From the NCBI GenBank assembly GCA_963575745.1, contig CAUYUJ010019893.1, forward strand, positions 1 through 55,000: DNA of 55,000 nucleotides, read 5' to 3'. The notes below the pieces were generated by a model. It did not search any database and was not told where the DNA came from. It was given only the letters and a program-made list of their open reading frames with translations. The stretch is from Prorocentrum cordatum (Eukaryota; Sar; Dinophyceae; Prorocentrales; Prorocentraceae). Shown piece after piece: positions 1 through 11,520 of this stretch (its first letter is position 1; each line of letters opens with the position of its first letter). The position numbers and the translations under genes are program-made.

Positions 1-650
1 CCTCCACCCGAGCGCACGCGCTCGGGAAATTTCGCTGGCCGATAAAAAAAATAGAAAGGCGGAGAAGAAGGAGGAGAATAATGGCGACGACGACGACGAG
101 GAAGAGAGGGAAGATGAGGGGGGGGGCGACGACGGCGACGAGACAAACAGAGACAAACCCAGACATGAAAAGACAAACCAAGACACGCAGAGACAAACGG
201 CGACAAACGACGACATAAAGAGACAAACGGCGACGAACGATGACATAGAGAGACAAATGGCGACAAAACGAGACAAACCAAGACATAAAGAGACAGACAA
301 AGGCATAAGAAGACAAACGGCGACAAACGACTACATAAAGAGACACACGGCGACAAGAACGACGACATAAACAGACAAACGGCGACAAAACGAGACAACC
401 CAAGACATAAAGAGACAGACAAAGACATAATAAAACAAACGGCGACACCCGAACACGTAAAGAAACAAACTGCGTTAAACGAATACATAAATATACAAAC
501 GGCGACGCAAAGAGACAAACCCAGACATATTGACACAAACGGCGACAGACGCAGACATAAGGCGACAAACAACGACACGCAATGCAAACACTGACATTCA
601 GAGACAAAAGGAGACAGACGCAGACATAACTGGACACACAGCGATACGCA
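1..650. repeat. Degenerate AGACAAACG-type repeat field, copy 1
   Basis: The stretch is built from short units close to AGACAAACGGCGACATAA, about 18 bases, with constant substitutions and small indels. No reading frame of interest crosses it. The same motif forms a second field at 5517-6070 and weaker traces at 8820-8900 and 21030-21180. It starts before about base 120 in a purine-rich lead-in. It is probably an old satellite; no function is seen. Confidence 0.8.
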
Positions 651-761
651 GCAACAACTAAAACAAACAAAGACAAAAGGAGACAAGCAGCGACGCAGAC
701 GACAAAGGAAGACAGGAGAGACAATCTGCGACAAAGAGAGCCACGCGCAGACAAGATAGCG

Positions 762-926
762 TTCTGGGGCATTTACAGTTCTCGGTGGCACGTTGCTCAA
801 ACAGCATGTAGTATGGAGCCGCCCGTCGCGGTAGCAGATCGGCATTTTGGGGCATCTACCCTTCTCGGTTGGCACTCTGCCCAAGTATGATACAGTACGA
901 AGCCGCGCAACGCGGTAGCGGATGGG
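762..926. repeat. Imperfect 83-bp tandem duplication
   Basis: Two copies (762-844 and 845-926) share TTCTGGGGCAT / TTTTGGGGCAT, CTTCTCGG-TGGCAC and AGCCGC-CGCGGTAGC blocks in the same order with a period of 83 bases. The copies are diverged. No coding signal is seen. A related start (TTCTGGGGCATT) recurs near 8940. Confidence 0.7.
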
Positions 927-978
927 CTGTGCCGCAGACCAGCAGTAGCAGCAGCAGCAACTGCATCAGCTCTTCACT

Positions 979-997
979 ATGGCCATTTTGCTACAAG
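979..997 (+). other. Possible relict spliced-leader sequence upstream of gene 1
   Basis: The text GGCCATTTTG-CTACAAG matches the 3' part of the dinoflagellate spliced leader (CGTAGCCATTTTGGCTCAAG) with one missing G and one extra A. It lies 116 bases before the first ATG of gene 1, where a relic would sit if the locus came from a reverse-transcribed trans-spliced mRNA. The match is short, so it could be chance. Confidence 0.4.
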
Positions 998-1112
998 CTG
1001 GATTGGTTGCAGGAGCTTCACCTAACTTTTCTCCGGCGTTCTGGGGACGGAGGTCGCCGCTGCAGCCGCGGGCGCCGACTTCGAGGAAGTTCCACGCAAG
1101 AGGCGTGGTCCG

Positions 1113-3592
1113 ATGAGCAGGCGTGAGAAACGCAAAATCAAAGCGAGAGACAACATGTTCGAGAGACAAAAGCTTATGGTGGAGATCGGGCACAAGCACG
1201 TAGACGACGACGGCGTCGCCTTCCTCGACAAATGCGCCAGTGCTGCGACTCGCAACGTTCTGGGATTACCAAAGGGTGGGAAGGAGGAGGAGGAGGGGGA
1301 AGAGGAGGGCGACGACGACGACGACGACGACGACTACGGAAACGACGACGAGCAGCAGCAGCAGCAGGACGAGGAGCAGGAGGGAAAAAAGGAGGAGGAC
1401 GAGGAGGAGGAGGAGGAAGAGCAGGAGCAGGAATGAAAGAAGGATCCGGAGCAGGAGCACGCGGAGGAGGAGGAGGAGGAACAAGACAAGGAGCAGGATC
1501 AGGAGGAGGAGGAGGAGCAGCAGCAGCAGCAGCAGCAACATGAGGAGGAGGAGGAGGAGCAGCAGCAGCAACATCAACAGCAGCAGCAGCAGGACGTGGA
1601 TGTTGCATCCCCCGAGATTCGCAAGCAGCTCCGCGAGTCCTGGGAGAAGGCGGAGCGTTGCTTCAACCAGGCAGGAGCCATCATACGCGCGAGGCGCACA
1701 ATGTGGTCACTTGCTGGGGAGAAGGGGCACGAGGAGGATGAATATGAGGATGGTGACAATGAGGATGAAGATGACCAGGGCGACGATGACGATGAAGGTA
1801 ATGACGATGAGGATGAGGGCGACGATACTGACGATGATGATGACGATGATGATGATGATGACGATGACGATGACGAGATAGGGGGTGATGTCCTCGCTCT
1901 CCCCCTCCCTCCCTCCCTCCCTCCCTCCCTCCCTCCCTGCCTGCCCCCCTCCCTCCCTCCCTCCCTCCACCCCTCCCCTCCCTCCCTCCCTTCTCCCTCG
2001 CTCCTCCCCCCCCGTCTCTCCCCCCCCCCCCCTCCCCCTGCCTCCCTCCCTCTCTTTCCCCCTCCTTTCCTGCCCCATCGCCCACCTTCTTCGATCCCCC
2101 CCCCCCCCCCCCGCCCTGCTCCATCCCTCCACCCCACCATCCCTCCCCCCCTCTTCCTCCTCCTCTCTTAACGCACCCTTGAGCCAGGTCAGAGACCGAG
2201 AGCAGCGGAACCTGGCTGAGTGAAAGTCAACTCGTGGATGAATTCAAGGACCAGGAGCAGGCCGCAAACTACGGGACCTGGGCGAAGGGGCGCGGCCTCG
2301 TGCGCTACGACAACAAGAGGCGGTGCCGAGTATATTACGACGAGAAGAAGTTCGAGCGCCACGGCCAACGGAGTTCAAGGGTAAACCCTCCCTCCGCCTG
2401 CCTCCTCCTCCTCCCCCCCCCCTCACCCTCCTCCTCCTCCTCCTCCTCCTCCTCCTCCTCTCCTCCTCCTCCTCCTCCCCCTCCTCCTCCTCATCCCTCC
2501 TCCTCTCCTCCTCTCCTCCTCCCCTCCTCCTCTTCCTCCTCCCTATCCTCCCCCTATCCGCCTCCTCTCCTGCCTCCTCCTCTGCTTCTCCTCTTCCTCC
2601 TCCCCCTCCTTCCTCCTCCTCTTCCTCCTCCTCCTCATCCTCATTATCTTTCCTCTTCTCCTCCCTCTTCCTCACCCCTCGGCCAAATCCCTCCTTCCTC
2701 CCTTGCCCCCTCGCACCCTCCCACCCTGCCTCCACCCGCCCCACCCCCCCCCCCACCCCCTCCTCCCCTATGGCATCTTTAACCCCCTCCCCCTGCAATC
2801 TTGCAATTCCTCCCCCTCCGTCCTCATCCGCCTCCTCCTCCGCCCTCTGGCCCCCCCCCCCCCCACCGTCCCCCCCTCCCCCCCCCCCCCCCCCCCTTTT
2901 TCAAATCATCCTCGTCCCATCGTCATCATCATCATCATCACCACCATCATCATCATCATCACCATCATCATCATCGCACACCATCCTCAGTCTCCTCCTC
3001 CCTCCCCTCCTCCTCTCCTCCTCATCTTTCCCCTCGCATCCTGCTTTTCACACCTGCCCTTCCTCCAGCATCCTTTGTCCTCCTTCTTCTCCTCCTCCTC
3101 CTCCTCCTGCTGCTGCTGCTTCTGCTCATCCTACTCCTCCTCGCCATCGCCCCTCCTCCTCCTCCTCCTCCTCCTCCTCCTCATCATCATCATCATCATC
3201 ATCCACCCTCGTCCTCATCCTCTTCCTGGTGCGTCTCCTCCTCCTCCTCCTGCTCCTGCTGCTGCTCCCGCTCCCGCTCCTGCTCCTGCTGCTGCTGCTG
3301 CTGCTGTTCCTGCCTCCTCCTCCTCCTCTTTTCCCCCCTCCCCCTCCTCCTCCTCCTCCTCCCCTTGATCCTCTCCTAACAGCACCCCCCTCCTGCTCCT
3401 CCCTCGTCCTCCTCCTCCTCCTCCTCCTCGTCCTCCTCCTCCTCCCCCTCCTCCTCCTGCTCATCCTGCTCCTCGTCCTCCTCCTAATCCTCGCTCGTCC
3501 TTTTCTGCTGCTGCTGCTGCTTATTCTGGCTGCTGCTGCTCTCCTCCTCCTCCTCCTCCGCCTCCGCACTCATCCTGCTCCTCATTGCCTTC

Positions 3593-3644
<52 letters not shown>

Positions 3645-4386
3645 CCCGCCCCCGCAGGAAAACCAGCGAGTGGGGGGTTGAGCAGCGCATTGGCGGCGGC
3701 AAGCACGAGGACTACGGCGGCGGGCAGGAGGACTACGACGGCCTGCGCGAGGGCGACGGCGATAGGGGCGAGAGCAGCTCGGGTGGCAATTCCGACACCT
3801 CGGAGGGCAAGCAGAGGAAGAAGGCGAAGGGCAAGGGCTCGACCAGGAAGGACAAAGACAACAGCTCGGATGACGAGAAGGGCAAGCGCTCGACCAAGAA
3901 GAAAAAGGACAACAGCTCGGAAGACGGCGAGAAGGGCATCGACAAGGGCACCACGAAGAAGAAGACGAATACAAGAAGGACAGCTCTGCCAAGGAAACTG
4001 GCAAGAAGGACACCTCTGCCAAGGAGAAGGGCACCTCTGCCAAGGAGAAGAAGGCGAAGCGCAATAAGGACATCAAAAATAAGAAGAAAGACAGCCCCAA
4101 GAAGGACAGCGTCAAGAAATCCGACCAGAAGGAGAGCTCCAAGAAGAACGAGAATCCAGAGATGGCAAGCTCTTCGGACGACAGCTCGGACGATGATGAC
4201 CAGACGAAGCCACCGCCAAAAGCAGCTGGGAAGGCTTTCCCCAGGCTCGCCAAGGGAAAGAAGGGCGGCGGCAAGGGCAAGGGCAACTGGTGGTCAGGCC
4301 ATGGCAAGCCGAGCGAACAGCCTGCCAGCAAGAAGAAGAAGAATGCAGACGCGTCCTCTGCGAGCGGCGATGACTCATCCAGCTGA
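1113..4386 (+). CDS. Acidic, Lys/Ser-rich low-complexity protein, three-exon model (unknown function)
   Basis: Not recognised. Model: exon 1 from ATG 1113 to 1884, exon 2 2193-2380, exon 3 from about 3658 or 3671 to the TGA at 4384. Exon 1 begins with a basic segment (SRREKRKIKARDNMFERQK), then a normal-looking stretch, then long Glu/Asp/Gln runs, a short globular piece (DVDVASPEIRKQLRESW) and a poly-Asp tail. Exon 2 encodes DEFKDQEQAANYGTWAKGRG and a KRRCRVYYDEKKFERHG segment. Exon 3 is Gly/Asp-rich, then Lys/Ser repeats (KKDSSAKE types), and ends GKGKGNWWSGHGKP plus Lys and Ser runs. Such composition is typical of nucleolar or chromatin-associated proteins, but that is inference. Exon 1 has an in-frame TGA at 1434-1436, and exon 3 changes frame near 3955-3970 (one base apparently missing). 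The gene is therefore either decayed or affected by sequence errors. The exon 1/2 junction keeps frame with a GT-AG pair; the exon 3 acceptor is uncertain. Confidence 0.5.
1885..2192 (+). other. Pyrimidine-rich intron 1 of gene 1
   Basis: GT at 1885 and AG at 2191-2192 bracket a C/T tract dominated by CCCT and CCTC units. Removing it joins the poly-Asp end of exon 1 to exon 2 in frame (a one-base split codon). The body is almost free of purines on the plus strand. Confidence 0.55.
2381..3657 (+). other. Long CCT-rich intron 2 of gene 1 with a 46-base C run
   Basis: A GTAAA donor at 2381 follows exon 2. The next 1.25 kb is nearly pure pyrimidine on this strand: (CTC)n, (CAT)n around 2925-2990 and 3180-3205, CTG runs, and a C homopolymer at 3596-3641. 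A CCCGCAG acceptor ends at 3657. With this acceptor exon 3 meets a TGA at 3679 unless the G6 run at 3671-3676 is miscounted; the AG at 3670 would keep frame. Long translated frames here (poly-Ser, Leu, Pro) are artefacts. Confidence 0.55.
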
Positions 4387-4479
4387 AAAGCGCGCTCCAG
4401 TCCGACTTCAAGGCGGGCCGCCGACTCGATGCCAGTCTCTAATCTGGTTCCCAGAGCGGGCCTAGCAGGCAGCGTACAG

Positions 4480-4911
4480 AGAGGAGGAGGACGAGGGGGA
4501 GGAGGAGGAGGAGCAGCAGCAGCAGCAGCAGCAGGAGGAGAGAAGCTCAAGCTGAAGAGCGAGATAGCGACGCAAATGGTTACCATGAGCAGGAGGAAAC
4601 GGACTGGCCGAAGGAGGAGGAGGAGGAGGAGCAGGAGGAGGAGGATCAGCAGCATAAGCAGCAGCAGGAGGAGGAGGAGGAGGAGTACGAGAAGGAGGAG
4701 AAGGAGGAGCATAGGGAAGATGTGGTGGAGTAGGGGGAACAGGAAGAGGAGTTGGGGGGGGAGGAGGAGCATCAGCAGCAGCATGAGGAGGAGGTGGGTG
4801 AGGAGGAGGAGGAGCGGCAGCAGCAGCAGCAGCAGGAGCAGGAGCAGGGAGCAGGAGGAGGAGGAGGAGGAGATGGATGTGGAGAGGGTGGGGGGGGGGG
4901 GGGGGGGGGGG
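4480..4911. repeat. GGA/GCA purine microsatellite block ending in a 22-G run
   Basis: The plus strand changes from pyrimidine to purine: (GGA)n with AGC and AGG interruptions, ending in G x22 at 4890-4911. It lies just after the gene 1 stop. Apparent Arg/Glu-rich and antisense Pro/Leu-rich frames are products of the repeat. Confidence 0.85.
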
Positions 4912-5059
4912 TGTGGGAGAGGAGGGATACGAGCTCTGCTGCATGGCAGTTTGATTTGAACGAGGGCGCCTCGCAGGTGGGAAATGACAACGGCAAGAAC
5001 GTGCACGCACGGGTGCAGATAGTTCAACCCCCCGCCCTTTCACTTCCACTTCCTGCTCC

Positions 5060-5400
5060 TTATGCTGCTATGATGTGCTGCTGCTGCCTTCTCCTCTCCT
5101 CCTGCTCCTACTCTTCCGCCTTCCTCATCCTCCGCCTCCTTCCCCCTTCCTCCGGCCTCTTTTCTTCCTCCCTTCCTTCCTCTCTACCACCTCCTCTTCC
5201 TCCTCCTCGTCCTCCTCCTCCTCCTCCCAGCCCTCCTCCTCCTCCTCCTCCTCCTTCTCATCCTCCTCCTCCGCTCCCTCCTGTCCCTCCCCCTCCTCCT
5301 TCTCCTCCTGTTGCTGCTGCTGGTGCTCCTCCTCCTCCTCCTCCTCCCCCGCCTGCTCTGCCCCCTCCTTCTCATCCGCCTGCTCTGCCTCCGCCTCGCC
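5060..5400. repeat. CCT-rich microsatellite block
   Basis: (TCC)n/(CTC)n pyrimidine block on the plus strand. The 4912-5040 gap before it contains a short open stretch (DTSSAAWQFDLNEGASQ, VHARVQIVQ) that could be an exon, but no splice sites confirm it. After it, 5400-5510 shows nothing recognisable except a GTAAGTG donor-like site near 5469. Confidence 0.8.
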
Positions 5401-5516
5401 CCGATGCTTGCATGGGGTTCAGGCCGAATGCGAGGATGGGGGGCCTCGGCCTTAGCGTCGTGGTGGCTGTAAGTGCGTCGCCCTTGCGTCGTTCACATAC
5501 AGGAAGCAGCAAACCG

Positions 5517-6070
5517 CTACACACAGAAAAAGACAGACGGCGACAGAAGAAGGCACACGAATACAGCACAAGACAAACGAAGACAAAATAAGACAAACGA
5601 CGACATAACAAGACAAACGAAGACACAACGAGACAAACGGCGACATAAGAAGACATGCGACGACATAAGACGACAAACGAAGACATAAGACGACACGCGA
5701 CGACATACGACGACAAACGAAGACATAATAAGACAAACGAAGACAGAACGAGACAAACGGCGACAGAAAAATACGCGCGAATACATACAGAGACAAACGG
5801 AGACATACGACGACAAACGAAGACATAACAAGACAAACGAAGACACAACAAGACAAACGAAGACATAACGAGACAAACGGCGACGGAATAAGACATGCGA
5901 AGACATGCACAGTCAAACGAATACATCACTAGACAAACGAGGCAATAATGAGACAACCGCCAAAGGAGGCGACAAACGCAGACATACCGAGACAAGCGAA
6001 TACATAACGATACATGAAAAACGAACGGCGACAGCCATGACACGGGAACACATGAAGAGACACACAGCGA
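5517..6070. repeat. Degenerate AGACAAACG-type repeat field, copy 2
   Basis: Same family as 1-650: alternating AGACAAACG and ARGACATAA half-units of about nine bases each. It is open on the minus strand as an artificial Cys/Val/Ser/Leu-rich protein because the repeat lacks stops in that frame. Not a gene. Confidence 0.8.
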
Positions 6071-6214
6071 CAAAGAGCGACACAACCAGACATAGAGGGA
6101 GACCCATCTGCAACGAATTACATCCCACTTCGAATGCGCACATACATACAGAATGTTTGCCGCCGCTTGCTCCGGATATGAATGCTTGGTTACATACTTG
6201 CAGCGCGTTGCTAC

Positions 6215-6275
6215 TGCCACAACCAATACCACTGCTACTACCACTGCTACTACTACAACTACTACTACTACTGAT
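6215..6275. repeat. CTA/TAC trinucleotide repeat
   Basis: Short degenerate (ACTGCT, CTA)n run. Confidence 0.8.
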
Positions 6276-6399
6276 ACTGTTCAGGCCATACTTTGCGACT
6301 GCGCTACCAAATCATGTTGCCGGCAATGGTTATCCGCTGGAGAAAAACACCGGGCGGCACGTTTTGAACCCCGCGCGTTTCTAATTCCTGTAAGCTGCA

Positions 6400-8340
6400 A
6401 ACACAAGTAAACCCATAAAACAATAAGTCGTGCATTCTTCATGATGCACCCTGCTGCCATGCGATATACTCATGATCTATCCCAGCTATACTGGTACTTT
6501 GCTCATGCTTTATCGATACCCGACTACTACCGTACCCTGCGCCGCTACAGGTAGATCCACACACTGCTCCTACTCGTTCCCCTGCTCGGGTGCGCCGCCA
6601 ACGCTATTGCACTACGGACCGATTACCCCTCTGCTCTTACTCTACCACTGTACTCCAACTCTGCTCGTGCTCTACATCGACCGCCCACTGCACGACAAAT
6701 GCTACGTTTCGAATTGCGGATGGCGCCCCCTTCTGCAACGCAGCCTACGCGTTCCGGATTCCCACTCTATTGGCGCTCTACTCCTACTACGCGCATATTC
6801 CACTACCGCTATACGCCCTATGTCAGTACTACTGTACGTCTACACTAGTTTGTATTACTTGTCTGTCACGGTTGTATTCCTAATCCACTACCCCATCTGC
6901 TCCTACTCTGTTGCTCTACCCCCACCCTGCTCCAACTCCTCTGATGCGACCAGCCGCAAAACCAAAAAACCGAACAATATGTGTGAATTGCACATACTGC
7001 CCCCATGTGGCACACATTCGAATATTGCCCTTTCTCGTGCTCTGCTGCTAGTCTACGAATGCTCTATTTTTACGGTTGCTCCGATTCTGTTCTTCCCACG
7101 CGGGCTTTATTCTACGCATGCCCCGCCCCCCCCCCCCCTCCCCACCCCCCCCCCCCCCCCCCCCCCCCCCCCACACCCCTTCCCCCCACCCAGGCCCCAC
7201 TCCCGCCCCTCCCCACCCACGCACCCCCGCCCACACTTATCCTGGCACGATGCGCTGTGCGTGCGACTAATGCTGCCACCATACTGCTCTACCCCCGCTC
7301 GGCTCCTATTCCACAGCAACTGCGAGCTTGCCCGCTGCCACGCAAAAACATGATTTCAAGTTGTCGCGGGGCTCCTTACTGCGGTGAGCACCACTCCTGG
7401 TCTATCACTATTTGATGTTTATCTACTCCGTCTCCCCTCGTGTGCCGCCAAAACTTTACGTTCAATCTACCCCATCGCCGCTAGTACTCTCGCACTGCCA
7501 TGACATACTCCACCTCGCGACCCCAACCCCAACGCAATTACACCAGGCAAATGCGAACGTTGCAGACATGTGATGTGATGACGCGGTCGATTCATCGCGC
7601 TACCCCCTGCTGCCGCGCGGTATACCTCTGCTCTACTCGCACTCTACAGCGGCTCTACCTCTGCTCTACCCGTACTCTACTACTACATTACCCCAGGACC
7701 ACAACTACTATACAAGTAGTCTACCCCTGCTCCGCTACTTCGCCCGTCTTACTACCCCCGAATCCAATCGAACGCTGCGCTCGCTCTACTGCCCTGCGCC
7801 CGCCCTACCCCGACTCTAATGCGACTGCCAGATACGCGGGGGGAAAAGACCAAACGCGATGGACAATTGTTGCATGCTGTCCCCTTATGCCATGCGCCCT
7901 GCGGCTGCCCGGCTAGCACTTTACTGCTACTCTGTCCCTGCTCCGACAAAACCCAACTATTGCACTGATCCTACGCGATTGCCATTCTAACCAAACCGCA
8001 CGGCCGCTTTGTTCGTGCTCTACTACTTCCACCATACTACCACATCCGAGACTTGCAACTCCCCTGTTCTTACTATGCTGCTCTACTTCCGCTCTGCCCC
8101 TATTCTCCCACTACTGCCCACAGCGCCAAATCGAATCAGAAGTGTTGCAAAGGTGTTCAAGTCTGCCTGGTGCCCCCTCCTGATCCACGCGCCACGCGCG
8201 CTTTACTCCAACTACACGGGTACGTGATCCGTTCTCCGCCCATGACCGATTACACCTACCTACTCCCGACCGCACCTGCGCTTCTCCTACTCCACTCGCG
8301 CCCTACCCTTGGTGCAAGACTTCCCCAACTCATAGCGCAC
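6400..8340. repeat. Long field of decayed CTCTAC/TGCTCTAC repeats, no gene seen
   Basis: Nearly 2 kb of text rich in CTCTAC, TGCTCTAC, CTACTAC and CCCTGCTC blocks, too irregular to be a clean satellite but clearly not random. A poly-C segment sits inside (about 7126-7180). Open frames of 100-290 codons here reflect rare stop codons in the pyrimidine-rich text; none has convincing protein character. Confidence 0.6.
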
Positions 8341-8349
8341 GCCACTACT

Positions 8350-8412
8350 GAGCCATTGGGATAGCCACGGGGAGCCATTGGAATATCAGCGGGGGCCCAT
8401 TGGAATAGCAAC
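8350..8412. repeat. Three 22-bp tandem units
   Basis: Units start at 8350, 8372 and 8394, each close to GAGCCATTGGAATAGCACGG. The third is truncated. Confidence 0.85.
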
Positions 8413-8449
8413 ATATCTACCCTACTATACTGCTACATTATCCTACTCT

Positions 8450-8505
8450 ATCATCTACTACTACTACTACTACTGCTCCTACGACGATTACTTCTACTTC
8501 TACTT

Positions 8506-8536
<31 letters not shown>

Positions 8537-8620
8537 GACTACTACTACTACTACTACTATTACTACTCTTCTACTGATACTATTACTATTCTTATCATTA
8601 CTACTACTACTACTAAACTA
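8450..8620. repeat. (TAC)n microsatellite
   Basis: CTACTAC array with TTC and ATT interruptions. The region behind it (8620-9050) carries a short trace of the AGACA-type repeat at about 8820-8900 and nothing else recognised. Confidence 0.9.
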
Positions 8621-9049
8621 CGTGTGTGAATGATACTACAATTTGTTTTATTATTACTACCACCAGGGGCAGCCGAATAACCGCTGCAAGCACCAGAGCG
8701 TGCGACACCAAGCCAGTTGCCGTACAATTTACTTTGTATGGCAAAAGGAAGCACACACAAACTGTATCATACACCAAAACTAACAATCGGAGACACTGTG
8801 AGCCATACGTGATAAAGAAAGACAGACAACGACTGGTAAGACACACGCAGACATACAGAGACAAGTTAGTGGTAAAGAAAACACAATACTATATAATGGT
8901 AGAAAAAGGCGCCGTAAAGAGACAGCCACACCGCGTGGTTCTGGGGCATTGGTTCGAATGCAATCGTTGAGCGACGGTGCGCCCCACTCACGCATGGGCT
9001 CCGAAGGGAACATTTGTCCACGCAACCGGTGCAAACCCTGCCATTTCGT

Positions 9050-9176
9050 CCTCTGCCTCTTCCTCCTCCCCCCCCCTTCCCCCATCCCTCTCCTCCTCCT
9101 CCTCCTCCTCCCTCCTCCTCCTCCTCCTCCTCCTGCTCCTCCTCCTCCTTCTCCTCCTACACTCCTTCTATTTCCT
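9050..9176. repeat. CCT-rich block ending in an acceptor-like TTCCTTGTAG
   Basis: Pyrimidine block followed by TTGTAG at 9175-9180. The next 110 bases are open (DQGGMRDGGWSVGSG and GLIIWLNEEDTG) and could be an exon, but no partner exon or family match is seen. Confidence 0.6.
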
Positions 9177-9289
9177 TGTAGACCAAGGCGGAATGCGAGA
9201 TGGGGGGTGGTCCGTCGGCTCCGGCGCCGCAGCGGCCAGATTGCAGCTGCGACTGTTTGGCCTCATCATTTGGTTAAATGAGGAGGACA

Positions 9290-10070
9290 CTGGACGACGA
9301 AGAGAAGGAGGAGGAGGAGGGGGGGGGGGAGGGGGAGGAGGAGGAGGGAGAAGCAGCTTGCGGACGAGGGGTGGGGGGGGGTTGGAGTTGGGGAGGAGGG
9401 GTGTAGGGGGAGGATGGGGGGGAGGAAGGCGAGGAACTGAGGAGGAGGATGCAGCAGCAGCCTGCAGAAGGGGTGGGGGCGGAGGGGATGGTGGAGCAAG
9501 AGAAGGAGGAGGAGGTATGAGGAGGATGAGCAGCAGCAGCAGCACGAGTAGGAGGGAGGAGGCGACGATGAGATGAGGACGGGGAGGGGAAGGAATGCTG
9601 AGGATCATTCGGAGGAGTCGAGGAGGGCTGGAGTAGGAGGATAGTGATGACGTCGAATTGAATATGAGGGTGGGTTGAGACGGAAGGGGGGGGGGGGGGG
9701 GGGGCGGGGGGGGGCCAGGAGGAATAGGAGGAGGTATGCGAGATCGTGGAGACGAGGCTTAGGAGGAGGAGTGGAGCGGCGGAGGGAGGAGGGCGGAGGG
9801 AAGGAGGAGTGAGGAGGTAGGACGAGGAGCTGGGGGAGGAGGAGTTAGGAGCAGGTGCAGGGAGCAGGAGCAGGAGCAGGAGCACGATGAGGAGGGGGTG
9901 GAGGAGGAGGAGGGAGGGGGAGTAGGTGGAGGGGGAGGAGTGGGAGAGAAGGGGGAAGAGACGAGGAAGAAGGGGGGTGAGGGGGGGGGGCTAATCTATG
10001 AGGAGGAGGAGGGGGAGGAGGAGGAGGAGGAGGAGGAGGAGGAGGAGGAGGAGGAGGAGGAGGACGGGGA
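9290..10070. repeat. GGA-rich purine block
   Basis: About 780 bases of (GGA)n, GGGGGG and GGAGCA text on the plus strand with G runs at about 9690-9710. Apparent proteins on either strand are repeat translations. It directly faces the CCT block at 9050-9176, so purine polarity flips over a 110-base gap. Confidence 0.85.
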
Positions 10071-10240
10071 GACGCGATACTATGTTTGAGCCGAAGGCAA
10101 TCGCGCTGCAATGTTGGTCAGCTGCCCCCCCCAGGAATGGTGGAATTGGATCGCACGGCCGCCCGTGACAGGCAGCGCATGCACTTTCGGCGATTGAATA
10201 TCTAAGAGAGTTTGGCCGCCTCCCTTACAATTCTTCTGGT

Positions 10241-10267
10241 CCGTACCCATAGCCATTTGGGCTCAAG
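10241..10267 (+). other. Relict spliced leader upstream of gene 2
   Basis: CCGTACC is followed directly by CATAGCCATTTGGGCTCAAG. The second part matches the dinoflagellate spliced leader (CGTAGCCATTTTGGCTCAAG) at 18 of 20 positions, and the first part repeats its 5' end. A truncated leader behind a newer one is the known signature of cDNA recycling in dinoflagellates. It lies 168 bases before the first in-frame ATG of gene 2. Confidence 0.65.
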
Positions 10268-10580
10268 CTGATATTCAACATGTATTTTCGCACCGTTACT
10301 TTATGTTTCCAGCTGCGTGTTCTTGATATGGCCAGATCTGGCGATGGTGGTCGTTCTTCTATAGCAAAGCACTCTTAATGGCCATCGAAGTCCAGAAGCA
10401 AGGAGCTCACCAGCTTGAGGGCCACAGCTCGCAAGATGCTGCGCAATCTTATTTTTGATGCAGGGGTTGCTGCTGCTCGGGCCTCCTCATCAGCACCTGG
10501 CTCGCGCGCGCCCATCGCGGACGACGCCGCAGATCGCGGACAGGTGCTTCGCGACGCGCTGGTGGGATTATTCCTTTCGG

Positions 10581-10715
10581 GTCGGCTCACAGCCGCGACG
10601 CTTTTTTTTTGTTTTTTTTTTTTTGTTTTTTTTTTTTGTTTTTGTTTTTTTTTTTTGTTTGTTTTTTTTTTTTTTTTTGTTTTTTTTTTTTTTTTGTTTT
10701 TTTTTCGGCTCACAG
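10581..10715 (+). other. T-rich insertion flanked by a 22-bp direct repeat; possible new intron
   Basis: CGGCTCACAGCCGCGACGC stands on both sides (full copies 10582-10603 and 10705-10726) of a 101-base insert made of T with single Gs. The period, 123 bases, is a multiple of three, so the host frame stays open as poly-Phe. A GT at 10581 and the CACAG at 10711-10715, preceded by the T tract, would make a 135-base GT-AG intron whose removal also keeps frame. Confidence 0.6.
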
Positions 10716-11244
10716 CCGCGACGCTTGTAAACCTCTCGTGTCTCATCGCACGCGCGGGGGGGCGCGGCGTCGAAGACATGGCCAGAGACTTAAAGCACGC
10801 TCGCAATTCTAGTCGTTTGGTAGCAGAGGCGTTGGGATCAGAGGTCATCGCGAAGGAGTGCCTGATGTGGGTCAACATCCCTCAGCGTGTGAGAACGTCA
10901 CGAGATAGGCGAGCTGATTCTACGAAAGCTTGTCATTATTATTTCAGAAAGCAGGTGGCGAGTTTCTCGCCCGCAGGAGTGATCCGAGAATATTGCGCGA
11001 CAGCTTTTGGACCCATTCAGTTGTCCAAGAGTTCGGAGGAAATAATTGCATCCCGCGCAGACTGTTCATGGATTATGCGAGAATGGATTTGCACAATCCC
11101 GCTTTGAATATTCTTAGGCACGTCTGCCTCACACCGAGGCATAACAAACATTTGTTTGTTTCCGGCGCCCCGTGCACAACTACAGTGTTCAGATTCGCTA
11201 TACAACGTTCACTTATTTAGTTGATTGGTCAGTGTGTGTGCGTG

Positions 11245-11520
11245 CCCTCCCTCCCTCCCTCCCCCCCTCCTCCCCCCCCCCTCCCTCCTCCCGCGCTCGC
11301 TCGCCGCCTCCTTCCCTGCCCCCACCCATCTGCGCTCCCTTCCATGAATCCCTGCCACCTCCATCTTCCCTCCCTCCCGTTCCCTCCTTTTCTTCGCCCC
11401 CCACCTCCCCCCCCCCTTCCCTCCCTCCCTCCATCCTCCTTCCCTCCCTCCGCCCTCCCCCGCCCCCTCCCTCATTGCCCCGTCGCCTCCTCCTTCATTC
11501 CTCCCCTCGCCCCCTTCCCA
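11245..11520 (+). other. CCT-rich tract inside gene 2, probable intron
   Basis: Pyrimidine tract of (CCCT)n and (CCTC)n between the 5' and middle coding parts of gene 2, like the introns of gene 1. Exact splice sites are not clear; a GTGTGTGCGTG stretch precedes it. Confidence 0.5.

Noticed and set aside
1434-1436. Selenocysteine at the in-frame TGA
   Set aside because: The site lies in a Glu/Gln/Lys low-complexity run, an implausible setting for selenocysteine, and no downstream element was identified.
1174-3702. Long poly-Ser, Leu, Pro, Arg and Gly frames on both strands
   Set aside because: They are translations of CCT/GGA microsatellites, which lack stops in every frame; no protein character.
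5372-6244. Minus-strand 290-codon Cys/Val/Ser-rich ORF resembling a membrane protein
   Set aside because: It is the translation of the AGACAAACG repeat field; hydrophobic residues follow from the repeat.
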